From positions 442,110 through 506,109 of the forward strand of contig MNCI01003938.1 in the NCBI GenBank assembly GCA_015680685.1: a stretch of 64,000 nucleotides of DNA, given 5' to 3'. Position 1 is the first letter of the stretch. The number at the start of each line of letters is the position of its first letter. This document shows positions 1 through 11,720 of this stretch, in pieces. The notes under the pieces are model-generated. The model worked only from the letters and a program-made list of their open reading frames with translations. It did not search any database and was not told the DNA's origin. Made by a program: the position numbers and the translations under genes. The DNA is from Gnetum montanum. Its lineage: Eukaryota > Streptophyta > Gnetopsida > Gnetales > Gnetaceae.

Positions 1-379
1 CATGAATATTCAAATTTAACATAAAGTAAAACAAAATGATGCATACAGGTAACATGTAAACTAGGCTAAAAGGCTATAAGTAAAAATGGCTATATGGTTA
101 TAGGTGCATAGGACAAGTGAATTAGTGATATACATAATTTGTACAAATGTTTCCTAATCTTTGAAAGATTAGGAAACATATATAATCTATGTTACACAAG
201 CTTGCATTCCTCATCTCCTTCATTAATGATGCTAAAGGAGAGCTCTCCCCATAATGTATCCTTGGGTCCACAATTCTTGGTTTTAGCCTCTTTTGTTTCA
301 TTAGGCTTCTTGACTTTGTGGTTAATAGTAGGAGTTTCTTCTTGAAAGTCCACTTTGAACCCCTGTTCTATTTCTAAAA

Positions 380-715
380 ATGGCTATTTTACCTCCCTCA
401 TAAGATAAGTGAACTTCTTGGTGGATGGATGAGGACACAGCTCATAATTGAGCTAGCCAAGGCTTCCCTAGAATGAGGTTGAATCTTAGTGTTTCCTATA
501 GCACCAAGAAGTTGTCTGATCTATAGAATTTCTTCTCTACCACAAATTCTAAAGGGATAGAGCCTTTAACAACAACCCACAATCCATTGAAGGATTTAAG
601 AGCTGAAGTCAAAGTGTGTTGCATGTACTTTGTTAAGCCTAGATGCTTAACGATGGTATAGGGTATTACGTTCATTGTTTATCCATCATCAACATGCACT
701 CTATGCACTTTATAT
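380..715 (-). pseudogene. Retropepsin (aspartic protease) domain of element A, broken
   Basis: Reading the minus strand from about 700 leftward gives VHVDDG, a stop, then TMNVIPYTIVKHLGL. This is the active-site loop of a retropepsin (normally D-[DS]-G-[SA]) with the serine codon replaced by TAA at 679-681; the catalytic Asp pair lies at 685-690. About 70 residues later comes DNFLVL followed by RFNLILGKPWLAQL (near 450-480), the conserved C-terminal strand and helix of Ty3/gypsy proteases. In a live element it would cleave the gag-pol polyprotein. Here it cannot be translated through. The stretch left of it (1-380) stays partly open on the minus strand but I recognise no domain there. Confidence 0.72.
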
Positions 716-1499
716 TATCCTAACCTTATTATTATAAAGATGGAAGCCTTGGTTACTTTGCTATCTTGGGGTTTGGTCTTGATTTCTCTATCACAAAGCA
801 CTATTGTTGTCAATTTTATTTCTTCCCTTGGTGAAGATGGTTCCATCACTACATGGATGGATTCTTCACTAACATGGATGCCCTTGCTAATAGAGATAGA
901 GGTCAACATCCTTACTAGTGTAGCAGAAGTCATTACAAGGTCATATAGGCTAAGGATGGTATTCTTTTGTTTTAGGAACTATTTGACCTATTCCATCACA
1001 TTGAGGAAGTCCTTATCATTGGTTGTTAGCTTTTCATTCCTATTTTTTTGACTTCCTCCATAAATCCCAAAATGTGAACTTCATGTTTTAGTTATTATGG
1101 CTTAACCTCTTTTCCCTTCCCTTAGATCTTGGGGTCCTCTTGTGGTTTATTGGTTGAAGTAGCCTAGATAGTATAGTTCATGGGCATGGATGAGATGGAA
1201 GTGGGATTTGGTAGGTCCAGTTCCTTCCATGCCTTGCCTTGCTTATTATCTTTATTTTTAGGCTTTTCCATAGGCTTCTTACATTTTCTACTCAGGGACT
1301 TCTTCTTTTCCTTGGTTGGTTGAGAAGAAGAAGTCATTGAATTGGCTACGATGGGAGGACATTATTTGGTTAATAGGGTGGACTCGGTGGACATAGGAGT
1401 GGGCACTTTGATTACTAAAGGATCTTTTAAGGATGTAGGTGATGGATTCTTTAAAATATAGGGGGTTCTTGAACTAGTGAGAGCTGAACGACCCATTTT

Positions 1500-3713
1500 A
1501 TTGTGAGGAGGTACCTAAATCACAAATGATTTCCTCAAAAGCCTTGGATCATTATTACCATTAAATATTGCTATGGTATATGGAATGTTGTTAGTGTTCA
1601 ATGGGTCCTTTTAGACATGCATTAACTAGTTCTATGGCCTAACTACATTAAGCACCAATTTACCCTTAATTATCATCTTTTGTAGGTCATCTTTTAGCAC
1701 TAGGAAAAAGTTGGTATCATGACCTGGCAACTGATGGTAGTAACAGAAATGGTCAAGTTTGAAGTATTTAGGTATGAGAGGGTCATCTTTGGTTACAAGA
1801 GTGGGATCTTTGGCTATCTCACATAATCTTTCATTCATCTTATATGCATTTTCCATCATTTGTTTGTATTGTATTCTTCCACTCTTGAATAGTTGGTCAA
1901 GGAGTCTTGATGCTTTCAACAGTAACCTAGTATACCTAAACCTACTCCTTTCGTTCAAAGTTAGACATCACAATCATTGATGTAGAGGCCCTAGATGTTG
2001 AGGGTTGATTATTACTAACAAGGGCCTTGGATTGGTTTTTCCTTCATCCTTGGATAGTCATCTTGCTCTCCTTTTCAACAATGCCACCACTACATTGCTT
2101 TGCCTCCCTCTTTTCTTATCCTTTCATGCATGTTGGTTCTTATATGCCATATAGATGGGGTCATGGCTAGCTTTTGTGATATCCTCTATTTTCTTAGTTT
2201 GAGAAAAAACCTAACTAAGTGATCATGGATCTAAGTAGTATATTTTTGACTTAATAAAGTTATTAACCACCTCCTTGAATATAGTGAGAAGGTGAGTCTC
2301 AACTATTGGTTCCAAAATCTCATTAAGTAGAGCATTCCATCATTGTATGAACTTTTGCACTAGTTCAAGGAATCCTTGCTTGACCTTCATTAGTTGGTCA
2401 AGGATTGTGTTAGGTTTCAAGTTGTACTTGAAATAGTTAATGAACTATGAAATTAGGTCTTCCAATAAGGATATAGATCCTCTTGGTAAGGCATGATACT
2501 AGTCTAACGATTTTTTGGTAAGAAACATAGGAAAATTTTGCACTATCATATGTGGCTATGCTTGTAGTAATAAGCACTCAAAGCAAAAGGTTATAAGGTG
2601 CACATTAGGATCACCCTCGTCATTTTAGTTGGTAAATTGAGGTATGGGGACACTTGAGGAAAGAGTCAGCTATGGGACTATAAGAATGATAGGATCATCC
2701 TCATAGAAATCCATTATTTTAATGATCTGGGACGTGGAAGTTTGAGTCTCCCCAACACTTCCATTAGGTCTTAGATCATTTGGAAGGCTTGATCCAGTCC
2801 TTGAGGTATCCCTATGGGTTCTAGAATTTGCATGAAAGGTTGAGGTATGAGCTAGGAGGCCTATGGCCTTACAATGGCTTGTAGCACTGAAGGGAGAGGT
2901 TGAGTCATCATTGTTGCAAGTAGACTAAATAGAAGAAGTTTTTGTTAGTATTTGAGCCAAAAAAGAAATAAAAATAGTATGTATCCCTTGGATCACTTGA
3001 GGCCCTACTGTGGGCCTCGTTTATGTGGAAAAGATATGAGTAGTGGTCATAACCACCGATGATGGCCACATAGACTATGGTTGTGTGGAAAAAGGCATGA
3101 AGAAGGGGAATGGTATTACTTATGACAACGATTGTGTTTGATGCGGCACTATAACAGGTGCTAGCCCAAACATGTTTGGATAGGAAGGAGGCAAGGACTA
3201 AGGGATCTACCTTGTGAAAGAGGCAAGAGGGATTGAAGTGGACATTGTGGCTTGGGGAGTTAACTATTGGACGAAGCTCCCTATGAAGTTTTCGAGCTCA
3301 AATTTAGCCCAAAACTCATCTTGCTTCTCATGTTGCTTGTCCAAACTAGCCTTCCCATCCTCCTCATCCATCTCAATTAATTGAGAAAGGATACATGCAT
3401 AAGTTTCATTCAATGGTATTTTATCATATGGAAAAGGTATCTATTCCTTCTAGTTGTAGTGGATGAGTTCATATTCTCATTTAGCCTCTACTTTCATTCC
3501 TGGAATAAGCATGCCAACCTAAATTGTGGCACAAATGAAGTGGTAATGATCTTTTTTTATCATCAAAAATTCTGGGCTTCACCCCTTGAGCTTAAGTGAT
3601 TACCTACGCTTAGCTAAAGTAGGTTCTTTAGGGTCATAAACCTATATATCTTGTTGGCTAGATCTTGCATTGGTGAAGTTGAATGGAAAAGTAGTTGATT
3701 GGCTAAATGACAT
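1500..3713 (-). pseudogene. Gag polyprotein of element A, degenerate
   Basis: A plausible start is the minus-strand ATG at 3713-3711 (MSFSQSTTFPFNF). Around 2290-2510 the frame reads SLTKKSLD-stop-YHALPRGSIS followed by FINYFKYNLKP and VKQGFLELVQKF. This matches the plant gypsy gag pattern (L.G.A..WY..L...SI.SW..L...F...F.......L....Q...E....F). An open stretch at 1632-1958 contains FCYYHQLPGHDTNFF then LKDDLQKMI, equivalent to the CxYH...GHDT..C..LK.EIE.LI knuckle of Tat-type gag, with the last cysteine lost. Function would be capsid assembly and RNA packaging. Numerous stops rule out expression. Confidence 0.65.
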
Positions 3714-4517
3714 GGTAATAGTATTTATAATTGACCTCATAAAATGCTTAATTAACTAATGAAATAAAAAATTCTACTAGGTGAAATTTTTTAAAATGAA
3801 AAAGGATGTGGCTACCAAATTATTGTGTACTGCAACTATAAAATATAGTGTATATTGCAGTGAAAAGGGAGTATACCTTTTACTTAGGTAGACATAAGAA
3901 TTTTGTGTTTAAATCTCCACAATGTTGGGCCTACCAATAGTATCCACATTGGAAGTGAAATGGGAGGGAAGAAGTGGGGGTAAGATAAACAATATTACAT
4001 CTCCTCACATAATGTTAGGATGCCTTACCTTGGCAAGATTGATGGTTACACCCAAATGTTAAAGTAAAAACTTTTGTCATTTTTTCAATGGTTTTCTTGG
4101 TTTTCGCAAAATTCCAATGCTGGCCTTGCTAGAAAATTTTCAAAGTAGAGGGTAAGGTTTTGGATGGTTGTGAGGGGTAACACTAGCCTTTGGAACATAT
4201 AAAGGAAGGTGCAACTTGCAACCACACTAGCCTCACAATGTCCAACAACTACTGTGAAAATTTTTTCAAAGTCCAAATCACCTACAATCTCCATGTTGGA
4301 TTTTGGTGGTAGGGAGATGGATGGGAGCATTGGTTTTTGTTACAAGAAAAACGTTTGTCAAAATTTTAAAAAAAAATCATGTAAATTCAAGGTTTTGTAC
4401 ATGAAAATAGCATTGTTATAGTGGCAAACAAGGTTGGATGTAGAACTTGGGCAAAGGTCCTCCTTCTAGAGCAAAAAATTGTGGCGACTAGAGAATTTGG
4501 TTACTAGAAAACTAAAA
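3714..4517. other. Unassigned non-coding stretch beside element A
   Basis: This AT-rich interval lies upstream of the minus-strand gag and is where a 5' UTR and LTR of element A would be expected. I found no convincing TG...CA pair or primer-binding site. An 81-codon open frame on the minus strand (4085-4330) has no recognisable domain and sits opposite another open frame on the plus strand, so I do not call a gene. Confidence 0.4.
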
Positions 4518-4579
4518 ATCCTAGGCATAATAGCCTTAACCTCAAATCCTAGGCATAATAGCCTTAACCTCAAATCCTA
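4518..4579. repeat. 28-bp perfect tandem repeat, 2.2 copies
   Basis: Two identical 28-base units starting ATCCTAGGCATAATAG lie head to tail at 4518-4545 and 4546-4573, followed by the first six bases of a third copy. Perfect identity amid heavily mutated surroundings means a recent duplication, probably by replication slippage. Confidence 0.9.
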
Positions 4580-5389
4580 AGAGCCTTTGAAAATAGGATA
4601 TGAGGTTCCCTAGACAATCTTGCCGATAACCCACGAACTTACCAAGTATAAATGAAAATGAAAATAATGTAGATCCGATTCAAAGCAAATGCATAGAATA
4701 ATACAAAATTATACTAATTTACACAAAAAACATAACTATAGAATTTATTGAAATAAAATATTAAAAATAAATAAGATTTTTTTATGTGTAGAAATGGTGT
4801 CTAGGGAGGCAAAGGATTTCCTTCAATTGCGGTTTAGAGTCTGTTGAAGCCGATAGACTTGAACAACATAGTCATCTTCATGATTTAGGTGCTCCACAAC
4901 TCCCACAATTGTAAAACCTTGTTTTTCTCCTCACTAGATCTACAACTTGGTGGTATAGTGGGTAAGATGTGTCAGGGGTTTTGGGCCATAAGGAACAACC
5001 ATGCTAGGAGTCTTAATGCTTGAGTTTCTCAATGTTTCCACAAAATCTCATACAATATCCAAGGTTGAACAATGGTTAAAATGGTTGTAGGTTCAATGCT
5101 TAGAATGCTACAAAAGCCTTGCATTTGCATTGAATTCTCAAAGCTATTGAATGTCAAAGTTGTGAAGCCTTCTCATGGTGCTCAAGATTGATTTTTATAG
5201 GTCTTATGATCATAATTTTGGCTACAAATTTCTATCCTAATTACTGATAGATTGATGTCACATGCAGGTGTAGTAGGTGCCCAAATCTAGCATGGTTTCT
5301 ATTTATTGTAAATTTTGATGCACACAAGATACCAAAATTATTCTAGTTACCAAAAATAGTAAATGGGAATTTTACCCACACTAGCTTCT
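4580..5389. other. Unassigned non-coding stretch
   Basis: AT-rich sequence with no supported gene. It could be LTR or UTR of element A or of an unrelated element, but I see no motif that decides this. Confidence 0.35.
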
Positions 5390-5690
5390 TCCATCCATGC
5401 TAGCCTTCCAGGAGCAACATTGAGCCTACAGGAGCCATGCTAGGTTACATGGGTAATGCTATGTTGCATGAGCAATGTTGGAATGCAGGATCAATGCTAG
5501 GATGCTAAAATAATGTGTAGGCTGTTAGAGCCATGATAGAGCTAGAGCAATGCTAGGGCTGGTGGAGCAGTGCTAGAGTCTAGAGGAGCCACATTGAGGC
5601 TTCAAGGGATAAACCCTCCAATGCTGAGCATAGGTTAAGTTAAGCCCCCTGATGCTAAGCATGAGTGACTCTAGTGTATAGGAGGTCATA
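5390..5690. repeat. Degenerate minisatellite with GAGC-ATGCTAGG core
   Basis: About ten irregular copies of a short motif resembling GAGCAATGCTAGG or GAGCCATGCTAGG occur in this 300-base stretch, spaced roughly 20-35 bases apart. The composition is noticeably more GC-rich than the flanks. The array runs into a C-run and an assembly gap, so its true length is unknown. Confidence 0.6.
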
Positions 5691-5693
5691 CCC

Positions 5694-5789
5694 TCCCCCC
5701 CCCCCNNNNNNNNNNNNNNNNNNNNNNNNNNNNNNNNNNNNNNNNNNNNNNNNNNNNNNNNNNNNNNNNNNNNNNNNNNNNNNNNNNNN
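5694..5789. other. C homopolymer followed by 84-base N gap
   Basis: A run of C residues (5694-5705) leads directly into Ns at 5706-5789. This is an assembly gap, probably caused by the C-run and the adjacent minisatellite. Any reading frame drawn across it is artificial. Confidence 0.95.
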
Positions 5790-6047
5790 AAGCCTAAATA
5801 TAGACATAATATGACATTTTTCAATTGGGGATTGAGGCTATGTCCACTTGTGAGCCATTTTTTAATACCAAAAGTTAAGGTATGTGAAATTTCCTCTCAT
5901 GGATTACAATCTTCACATTTTACAATTAAATTTTAGCCTTGTGTTTCATGGGGTGAAAGTCACAATGCCAACAAGGTTACAACCCATGTTTTCTTAGTGT
6001 TGTTTCAATCCCTAGTTTAAAATTCATCAAAAAATCAATAGATTCTA
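5790..6047. other. Unassigned sequence left of the G1 pol remnant
   Basis: No domain is recognisable here. The G1 polymerase homology starts abruptly near 6048 with the end of reverse transcriptase, so the 5' part of G1 (LTR, gag, protease, most of RT) is missing from the window. Either a deletion or the gap region accounts for the loss. Confidence 0.4.
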
Positions 6048-7640
6048 TAGATAAATTATTAAGCATTTCTCTAAGATTACTAAGCCATTAGTCAAAATAA
6101 CAAAGAAAGATGCACTACTCATCTAGATAGAAGAATGTGAAAATAATATTGAGCCCCTCAAGGAAAGACACATGAAAATTCATATTCTACAAGCACCAAA
6201 TTGATTTAAGCCTTTTCATATCATGACTAATGTTTCAAACTATGCTTCAAAATTAGTAATGTCCATACCACATCTACTATGTAAAAAAAGCGTATTGTAA
6301 GTGCATGGTTGAATTACACCATAATAGAAAATGAGATAATGGCAATGGTGTATGCACTTAAAAATCGTAGGAACTACTTGTTTGGATATCCTTTATTTGT
6401 GCACACTAATCATATCATGATCTAATTTCTAATGAATAAAATAATTATGAGTCACCAAATAGTTTAGTGTCCAATAATCATACATGAATATAATAGTGTA
6501 ATGATTGACAAGAATAAGACCAAGAATGTTGTTACAAATCATTTGTCTTGATTACAACAAGATGATAATACTAATGAAGAGCTATTATCCAGTTAGATTA
6601 CAAATGAACCTTTCATTGCTAAAAAAAAACTATAGTTTTCTCATTTATAGCCTCTCCTTTATTTTTTGACTACCTCACTTAAAAGAAGAAGTTTATTCAC
6701 TAGGCCAAATGCTTTATAAAAATAAAGAAAAAATGCTATAGAATTTGTGTAAACGACTTGGTACATTGATGTCTACCAAAGAAGAACCAACTAAGAATCC
6801 TCCAAGATGTGTAAGGATCTTTACTAGCCATTATGCTAGAAGGTGAATAACCATAAAAATCCTTATGAGTAGATATTTGTCATCCATACTCTTCAGTGAT
6901 ATTCAACTTTGCTACATCATGTGAATGTTTTCAAAAGGGATAGTGGAAGAACAGCTTGCTTCAAGGGACCATAATAGTGAGTCCACCTACTACAATTTTT
7001 TAACCTTTAGAAAATCAACTTTACTTGCTACATTACTCCTAGATCAAATGATAATACTTGTATCATCATTGCTATAGACTATTGCATGAAGTGGGCCAAA
7101 GTAGCTACCGAGATTGATTACACTACAATAACTACTACTAAATTCTTTATGATACATATTGATATTAAGTAACTCATGTAGCACTTAAGGATGAATAATA
7201 AACTCACTACACCTTACCATCTCCAAGCTAATAACCAAGTCCAACTCATAAATAAGGAGACCACTAGAATCTTAATTCATACTATTGGTAAATATGGAAA
7301 GGATTGGAGCACAAAACCAAGCAATGCCTTATGGGTATATAGATCCACATGAAAAATTCCTATAGGATATTCTCCCTATGAGTTATTGTACTAAAAACTA
7401 CCAAAATTGCAAATCCAAGTCAAACTATATATGCTAACAACTTCATGTGATCTCAACATAGACCTAGCTCTAGCACAAAGAGAATAATTGATAAACTTAA
7501 ATATGCTAGATGAAAATCTCATGGTTTCCTAAATTCATGATTAAATCCATAAGTTTTATAATAAGAACAAGTACAATATGAAAATTAGGCACTTAGAGAT
7601 ACAACTACAAGACAAGGTCTTGTACTATAACCTAAACCAT
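6048..7640 (+). pseudogene. G1 pol remnant: end of RT, RNase H and integrase
   Basis: At 6048-6110 the frame resembles FSKIT-KPLV-TKKDA, the RT-RNase H junction. Around 6310-6430 it reads NYTIIENEIMAMVYALKN, then LFGYPLFVHTNH, the RNase H segment normally written NYTT.EKELLA.V.AL.KFR.YLLG......TDH. From about 7060 IIAIDYCMKWAKV marks the integrase core, and from about 7200 LTTPYHLQANNQVQLINKE and DWSTKPSNALWVYRST follow, with IGYSPYELLY near 7370. These are the Athila/Tat integrase C-terminal motifs. Stops and frameshifts occur every few dozen codons. Confidence 0.72.
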
Positions 7641-7894
7641 GTACATCAACATACCAACTATCAATGCTTTAGGATGGATCATATATTATCAATGTAGTCT
7701 ATTGATTAGGTACTTTAGAGATCTATCATCCAATGAAATTCATAAAAGCTAATCCTAGTTAATGTATAGCAAGTCAAATCATTTAAAGAACCCAAGGAAG
7801 CCACACCTATAATAACTATTATCCCTCAATCCATCTTTTGTATCTCTTCATTAGACCCTATTCATGGGGGAGATACATCAATTTACTTTAAGAG
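6048..7894 (+). mobile_element. Element G1, left piece: Athila-like Ty3/gypsy pol remnant
   Basis: The piece contains the end of RT, RNase H, integrase and the start of the post-pol spacer, all on the plus strand and all heavily mutated. It stops exactly where the G2 LTR begins (7895). The spacer text just before the break (ATTCATGGGGGAGATAC...) is homologous to the G2 spacer at about 14850-14910 (TTATGGGAGAGATGG...). The homology picks up again at 20945 on the far side of G2 (ATATTTTCACTTTTTTTATT against TCCTCACTTTTTCTATT in G2). This shows that G2 inserted into G1. Confidence 0.72.
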
Positions 7895-8743
7895 TGATGA
7901 GTGTTTTCTATGTCTACAAGGCCTTGTCAATGTAGTCCTATAGCAAAAATTATAACTACGAGCTCCTAGCCATGTTTATGGGACATCAAGTCATAGTAGT
8001 AGCTGAACTCTAATAGTTTTTATATTTGAAAGTTAGAATATTCTCACGAGTGCCCATAGTAGGAGTCATTGAGTGTATGGATCTTTATTCAAGCATTATT
8101 GTACCTAAGCAAAACAATGTGGATGATAATAAAGACAAGCTTCTTGTTAAACCTTACAGCATTCTAGATAGTTTAAATGTTTTATTCATGCATTTAATGT
8201 TTTTATTTCTTTATTCAATGTTCCTTAGTAATTAAGTTGATTAAGTGATTAAGTGAGATGATCTAAATAGATTAAACACATAAGTATTATCACTTCAAAC
8301 ATAAACATTTATTTTCCTGGTAATTCCAGTAGCATTATTGCTTGGTGTGCCTAGTAGCATAGTGCTTGGTAACACAGCAGTGGATACATGGGTTCGGGAT
8401 GTGTACAGAAAGTGGGATTGGATGCTTATGTTAGGACTAGTTAGTGATTATTTAAATAGTTAAATTAAATTAATTTATTTCTCAATTTGTTTCATCTTTT
8501 TATTTAAGTACCAAAACCATAAAGTATAAAATGACAAAAATCATATGCCTCAATTACACTTAACCATACCTTTGTACTTCACAAGTGTAATTGGGAGGAT
8601 GACGAATGACCATTAGGATAAGATTTACTTCCTAGAGGACTAGTGTACCAAAAACTAGAGAGTCCACAAAATTCAACTAGATCATGGGTGAACACTTTGT
8701 GATTTGTATAGTTGGACATAGGGGCACCTTCAGCTGTTCATCA
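7895..8743 (+). repeat. G2 5' LTR
   Basis: This 849-base copy matches the 3' LTR along its whole length except for about 100 bases missing near its start: TGATGAG is followed almost directly by the segment that lies 115 bases into the 3' copy. The TATA box of the 3' copy (TATAAATA) is mutated here to TATAACTA at 7951-7958. Most other differences are C/T or G/A transitions. The end TCATCA (8738-8743) mirrors the TGATGA start, giving 6-bp terminal inverted repeats. Confidence 0.9.
8548..8598 (+). other. Conserved LTR hairpin (G2 5' LTR copy)
   Basis: CTCAATTACACTT pairs with AAGTGTAATTG(G)GAG across a loop of about 21 bases. The same hairpin occurs in the G2 3' LTR near 20737-20793 and, with different but still pairing arms, in the G3 LTRs near 36336-36387. 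It lies about 195 bases before the LTR end, so it would be near the 3' end of R or in U5 of the transcript. Confidence 0.65.
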
Positions 8744-8744
8744 T

Positions 8745-8762
8745 TGGCACCATTCTTGGAAA
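8745..8762 (+). other. G2 primer-binding site, tRNA-Asp type
   Basis: One base after the LTR, TGGCACCATTCTTGGAAA aligns with TGGCGCCGTTGCCGGGGA, the complement of the 3' end of plant tRNA-Asp. Almost all mismatches are transitions expected from cytosine deamination. This primer is characteristic of Athila elements. Confidence 0.75.
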
Positions 8763-8894
8763 CTCTTTTTGTTAAAACATGCACTATCTAGGATTAGTAA
8801 ACATTATTAATATCATTGGATGACTCCCTAAGTTAAAATCATTCTCAAATAATATAATTACAAAAGCACATTGATATTTTATTTGTTTTGCAAA

Positions 8895-11340
8895 ATGTCT
8901 TCCTCTTCTCATAGGCATGATGATGTTAAACTTCTAGTCCCTCAAGATTGCAAAGTGATATATACTCATTAGATGAGTATGTTCCTAATTTCACTTCATC
9001 CTACATCAAGGTGAAAAATTACAATGCCTGGATATGGAAGGCAACATAGTAATGCCTCCCAATCGATCTATTCCCATGATGCTACTTCAAACTCTAAAGA
9101 AGTTAGGCATCCACAATCTTCAAGAAGAGTATGTTGTACATGACTACGACTATTGAAACTACTATCCCACTAAAACACAATGTAGGCGAGATCAACACCA
9201 GGAGAAGTATCATGAGGTTATGAATGGAAAACAATTCACTAATCCCTTGTTCTTACTGAACCAAGAAGACAATGAGGACCCTCCCATAGGGGGCTCTCAA
9301 TATAAAAATTCTCCACCCCTCATTACTGGTGATGAGGATGTGGCCCTGAATCTATGATCCAATATCAATAATGTAGGTTCAGGTAAATATGGCAGCCAAG
9401 GTAGGGGCTTGGAAAAGCATCATGATGATAAGAAAACTTATCAACATGGCAATGACAACTGAAGGGAAATTGGTAGACATCATCATGGTGGTAGTTCTCC
9501 TCCCTCTTTGTCATCTTCATCTGAATCTTTTTCTTCTTCTTCTTCTAGTTCTAAAAGATTCCATAGAAGGAAAAACCATGATGGAAGTGAGTAGTGGGGC
9601 AATAACACTAATTTCCTTGTCCATAATAATCGAAAGGGTAACAAAGGACATCACCAATGACAATGAAATAATGATGATGATGAGCCTTTGCTAGCAACTT
9701 GAAGTATGCTTAACATTATAGAGGTAGTTAAGATTCCAACTAGGCATGTGAAAGATAGTCAAATCAAGTGCTTAGAAATGAATAATAATCCAAGATTTGA
9801 GGGTGGATATAACTCTAATTTACAAAACCATCTACAAGCCTTTCATGATTCATTCACCTTACAAAACATCGAGAATGAATGGTAGAAACTCAAATTCTTT
9901 CCCAAGACACTCATCAAGGAAGCCAAAAGCTAATACTAGTCCTTGGAGTTTAAATTTATCCATTGATGGAGTACAATGCTAGAGCTATTCAATGATAAAA
10001 ACCAAATGACTCTAGAGTGTCCAACTTGAGAAGGAAAATCCAAGGTTGGAAACAAGAAACACATGAGCCCTTGATTGCAACCATAGGTAGATACTATTCT
10101 CTCTTACATCAATGCCCTAGCCATGGTTATTCTTAGAGGAAACAACTCTACCACATCATAGATGGGTTCAAAGTAGAAACCAGAAGAACTCTTGGGATTT
10201 ATGCCCAAGGAAGATAATCTAAACTAAGAGCTCATCAAATACAAAGGCTAATAGAGCAGGTAGTAAAAGAAGAAGGTGAGTTTCAAAAAAGGTAAAGTGT
10301 AGAAGAATATAATAGGGATCCTTCCATAATAAAAAGGGAGGTCTAATTTTGTGATGAGGAGGAGTCACCACTCAATGAGGTGGTGAACATGAAAACCTTA
10401 CCCATCCAAAAATCTATTTCGAATATTTCAGCAAAGGTTGATAAATTATGATATTATTTGGATAAACAATTCTAAAATGCTGTGATGATTATTGAAGAAT
10501 CTAAAGAATAGAATAGTGATCATGACTGCAAAAGGTGGAAAAAAGTTGAATGTTCCTACCAAAGAGGTAAAGGAAAAGCTACTACAATGGAAGAAGTTGT
10601 GGAGATAGACTCTGATGATGATGTTGGATGTGACATTTTTCAATATAAACATACTAAGGAATGTTACCTTGTGTTTTCACACTTACAAGAGTATGAGGTG
10701 TACATGTTGAATCCTTGACTAGCATGGAGGTAAACACCCAAACGATTGCCTTATCCTCAAGGCAATCCAAGGAAATTCCACCAACAATAATAGGCTTGCT
10801 ATCCAAGTGGAGCTCCATCACAATCATATGAACAATATCAATAGTGGCACCAACCATAGCCATGGTAAATGCCACCACCAAGATAGTAGTACCCTTACAG
10901 GCAACCAGATTCATATGGGTACTATGTTTAGCAACTTGTTTCTCCACAAAGCTCTATAAGCCATGCCTCATTCCAGCATTATGATTATCCTCCAAAGTAC
11001 CATCAAACTAATTCACCATCTACTTGAGGGAAGCATCCATATTCATACCACCCTCCACATCTTTCTTCACACATCCCTTCAACCTCAACCTAGTTACCTC
11101 CTACTCCATCTATGTAGAGTAAAATTCTCCCATAGTCACAGTAAAAAAATGCTATGAGGGTTGTCCATTTACAACTGGCCTTCTAGTTGAGTGGTTTGAA
11201 CAATTTCTCTAGGAAATGACCATTTTCCAACCCAAAAATCCTCCCAAATCTTCACAACCTAATGTGGTTGGTCACCTTTTATCTCCAGCACGCTTATCCT
11301 TTGCATCAAACACATTCAAGAGCCCTTCAAACCAAATTCC
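8895..11340 (+). pseudogene. G2 gag, degenerate
   Basis: The ATG at 8895 begins MSSSSHRHDDVKLLVPQDCK and lies 132 bases past the primer site, the same place as the gag start of G3 (36677, MASTHKEDSPPS). A capsid-like segment around 9830-9990 reads NEW-KLKFFPKTLIKEAKS then SLEFKF and the matching stretch in G3 (37760-37860) has the same order. An acidic and basic low-complexity region (about 9380-9700, His/Asp/Ser/Arg rich) precedes it. A possible remnant of a zinc knuckle, CDIFQYKHTKECYLVF, lies near 10630. The protein would form virus-like particles. The frame is interrupted by many stops. Confidence 0.68.
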
Positions 11341-11720
11341 ACCTTAGATCCATACTATGATAGTCACTCATGTTGTCTCTAAGTGGATCAAGGCTGGCAA
11401 TCTTCCCATGAAAAGATCTACCCAAGAAGTCCTCGTATTTACTTTAAAATCACTGGACATGAATCATGCAAGGCCCTTATTGATTCTAGTTCTAGTGTTA
11501 ATATCATCTTCGATGAAATGTATAAGGCATGGAACTTGCCACCTCTCAAGAAGAGCAACATCCATTTGGAATTGGAAGACTAGTCAATCACTATCCCTTT
11601 AGATCAATGGAGGACATTGGGATCAACATAGAAAATGGCAAAGGTGACTTCCCCATCATTATGAAACATGCATGGCTAAGCACTATTGATGCATGAATAG
11701 GCATCAAGGACCTCTCCTTG
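11341..11720 (+). pseudogene. G2 retropepsin domain
   Basis: The frame open at 11383-11583 contains YFKITGHESCKALIDSSSSV followed by NIIFDEMYKAWNLP. The catalytic motif D-S-G-S-S-V-N is present with Gly changed to Ser; the catalytic Asp codon is at 11482-11484. G3 has the corresponding LLDSSSGVNLI, where the same position is also Ser. The segment SITIPLDQ and the following ISKENEFG continue the homology with G3. The loss of the invariant glycine after the Asp in both copies should abolish activity. Confidence 0.7.

Larger units (their letters stand above)
1..3713 (-). mobile_element. Element A: partial Ty3/gypsy retrotransposon (Tat/Ogre-like), gag and protease only
   Basis: On the minus strand the order is gag (right) then protease (left), with the element running off the left edge before any reverse transcriptase appears. 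The gag has the matrix/capsid pattern and histidine-rich knuckle seen in Tat/Ogre-type plant gypsy elements, and the protease ends with an ILGKPWL motif typical of Ty3/gypsy retropepsins. Many in-frame stops and shifts show it is a dead, old copy. I could not locate its 5' LTR in the sequence right of 3713. The lineage is inferred from gag and protease style only; reverse transcriptase would be needed to confirm it. Confidence 0.7.

Noticed and set aside
5573-5824. Minus-strand ORF across the N gap.
   Set aside because: It is held open by undetermined bases and lies in a minisatellite.
7895-8743. The G2 5' LTR might be shared by G1 (as its 3' LTR) and G2, a tandem recombinant array.
   Set aside because: The G1 spacer resumes with homologous text at 20945 on the far side of G2, and the flanks AAGAG/AAGAT look like a decayed target duplication. 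Nested insertion explains the data better.
10654-10947. Minus-strand 97-codon ORF inside G2 gag.
   Set aside because: It has no domain and lies antisense to a gag region whose homology to G3 is on the plus strand.
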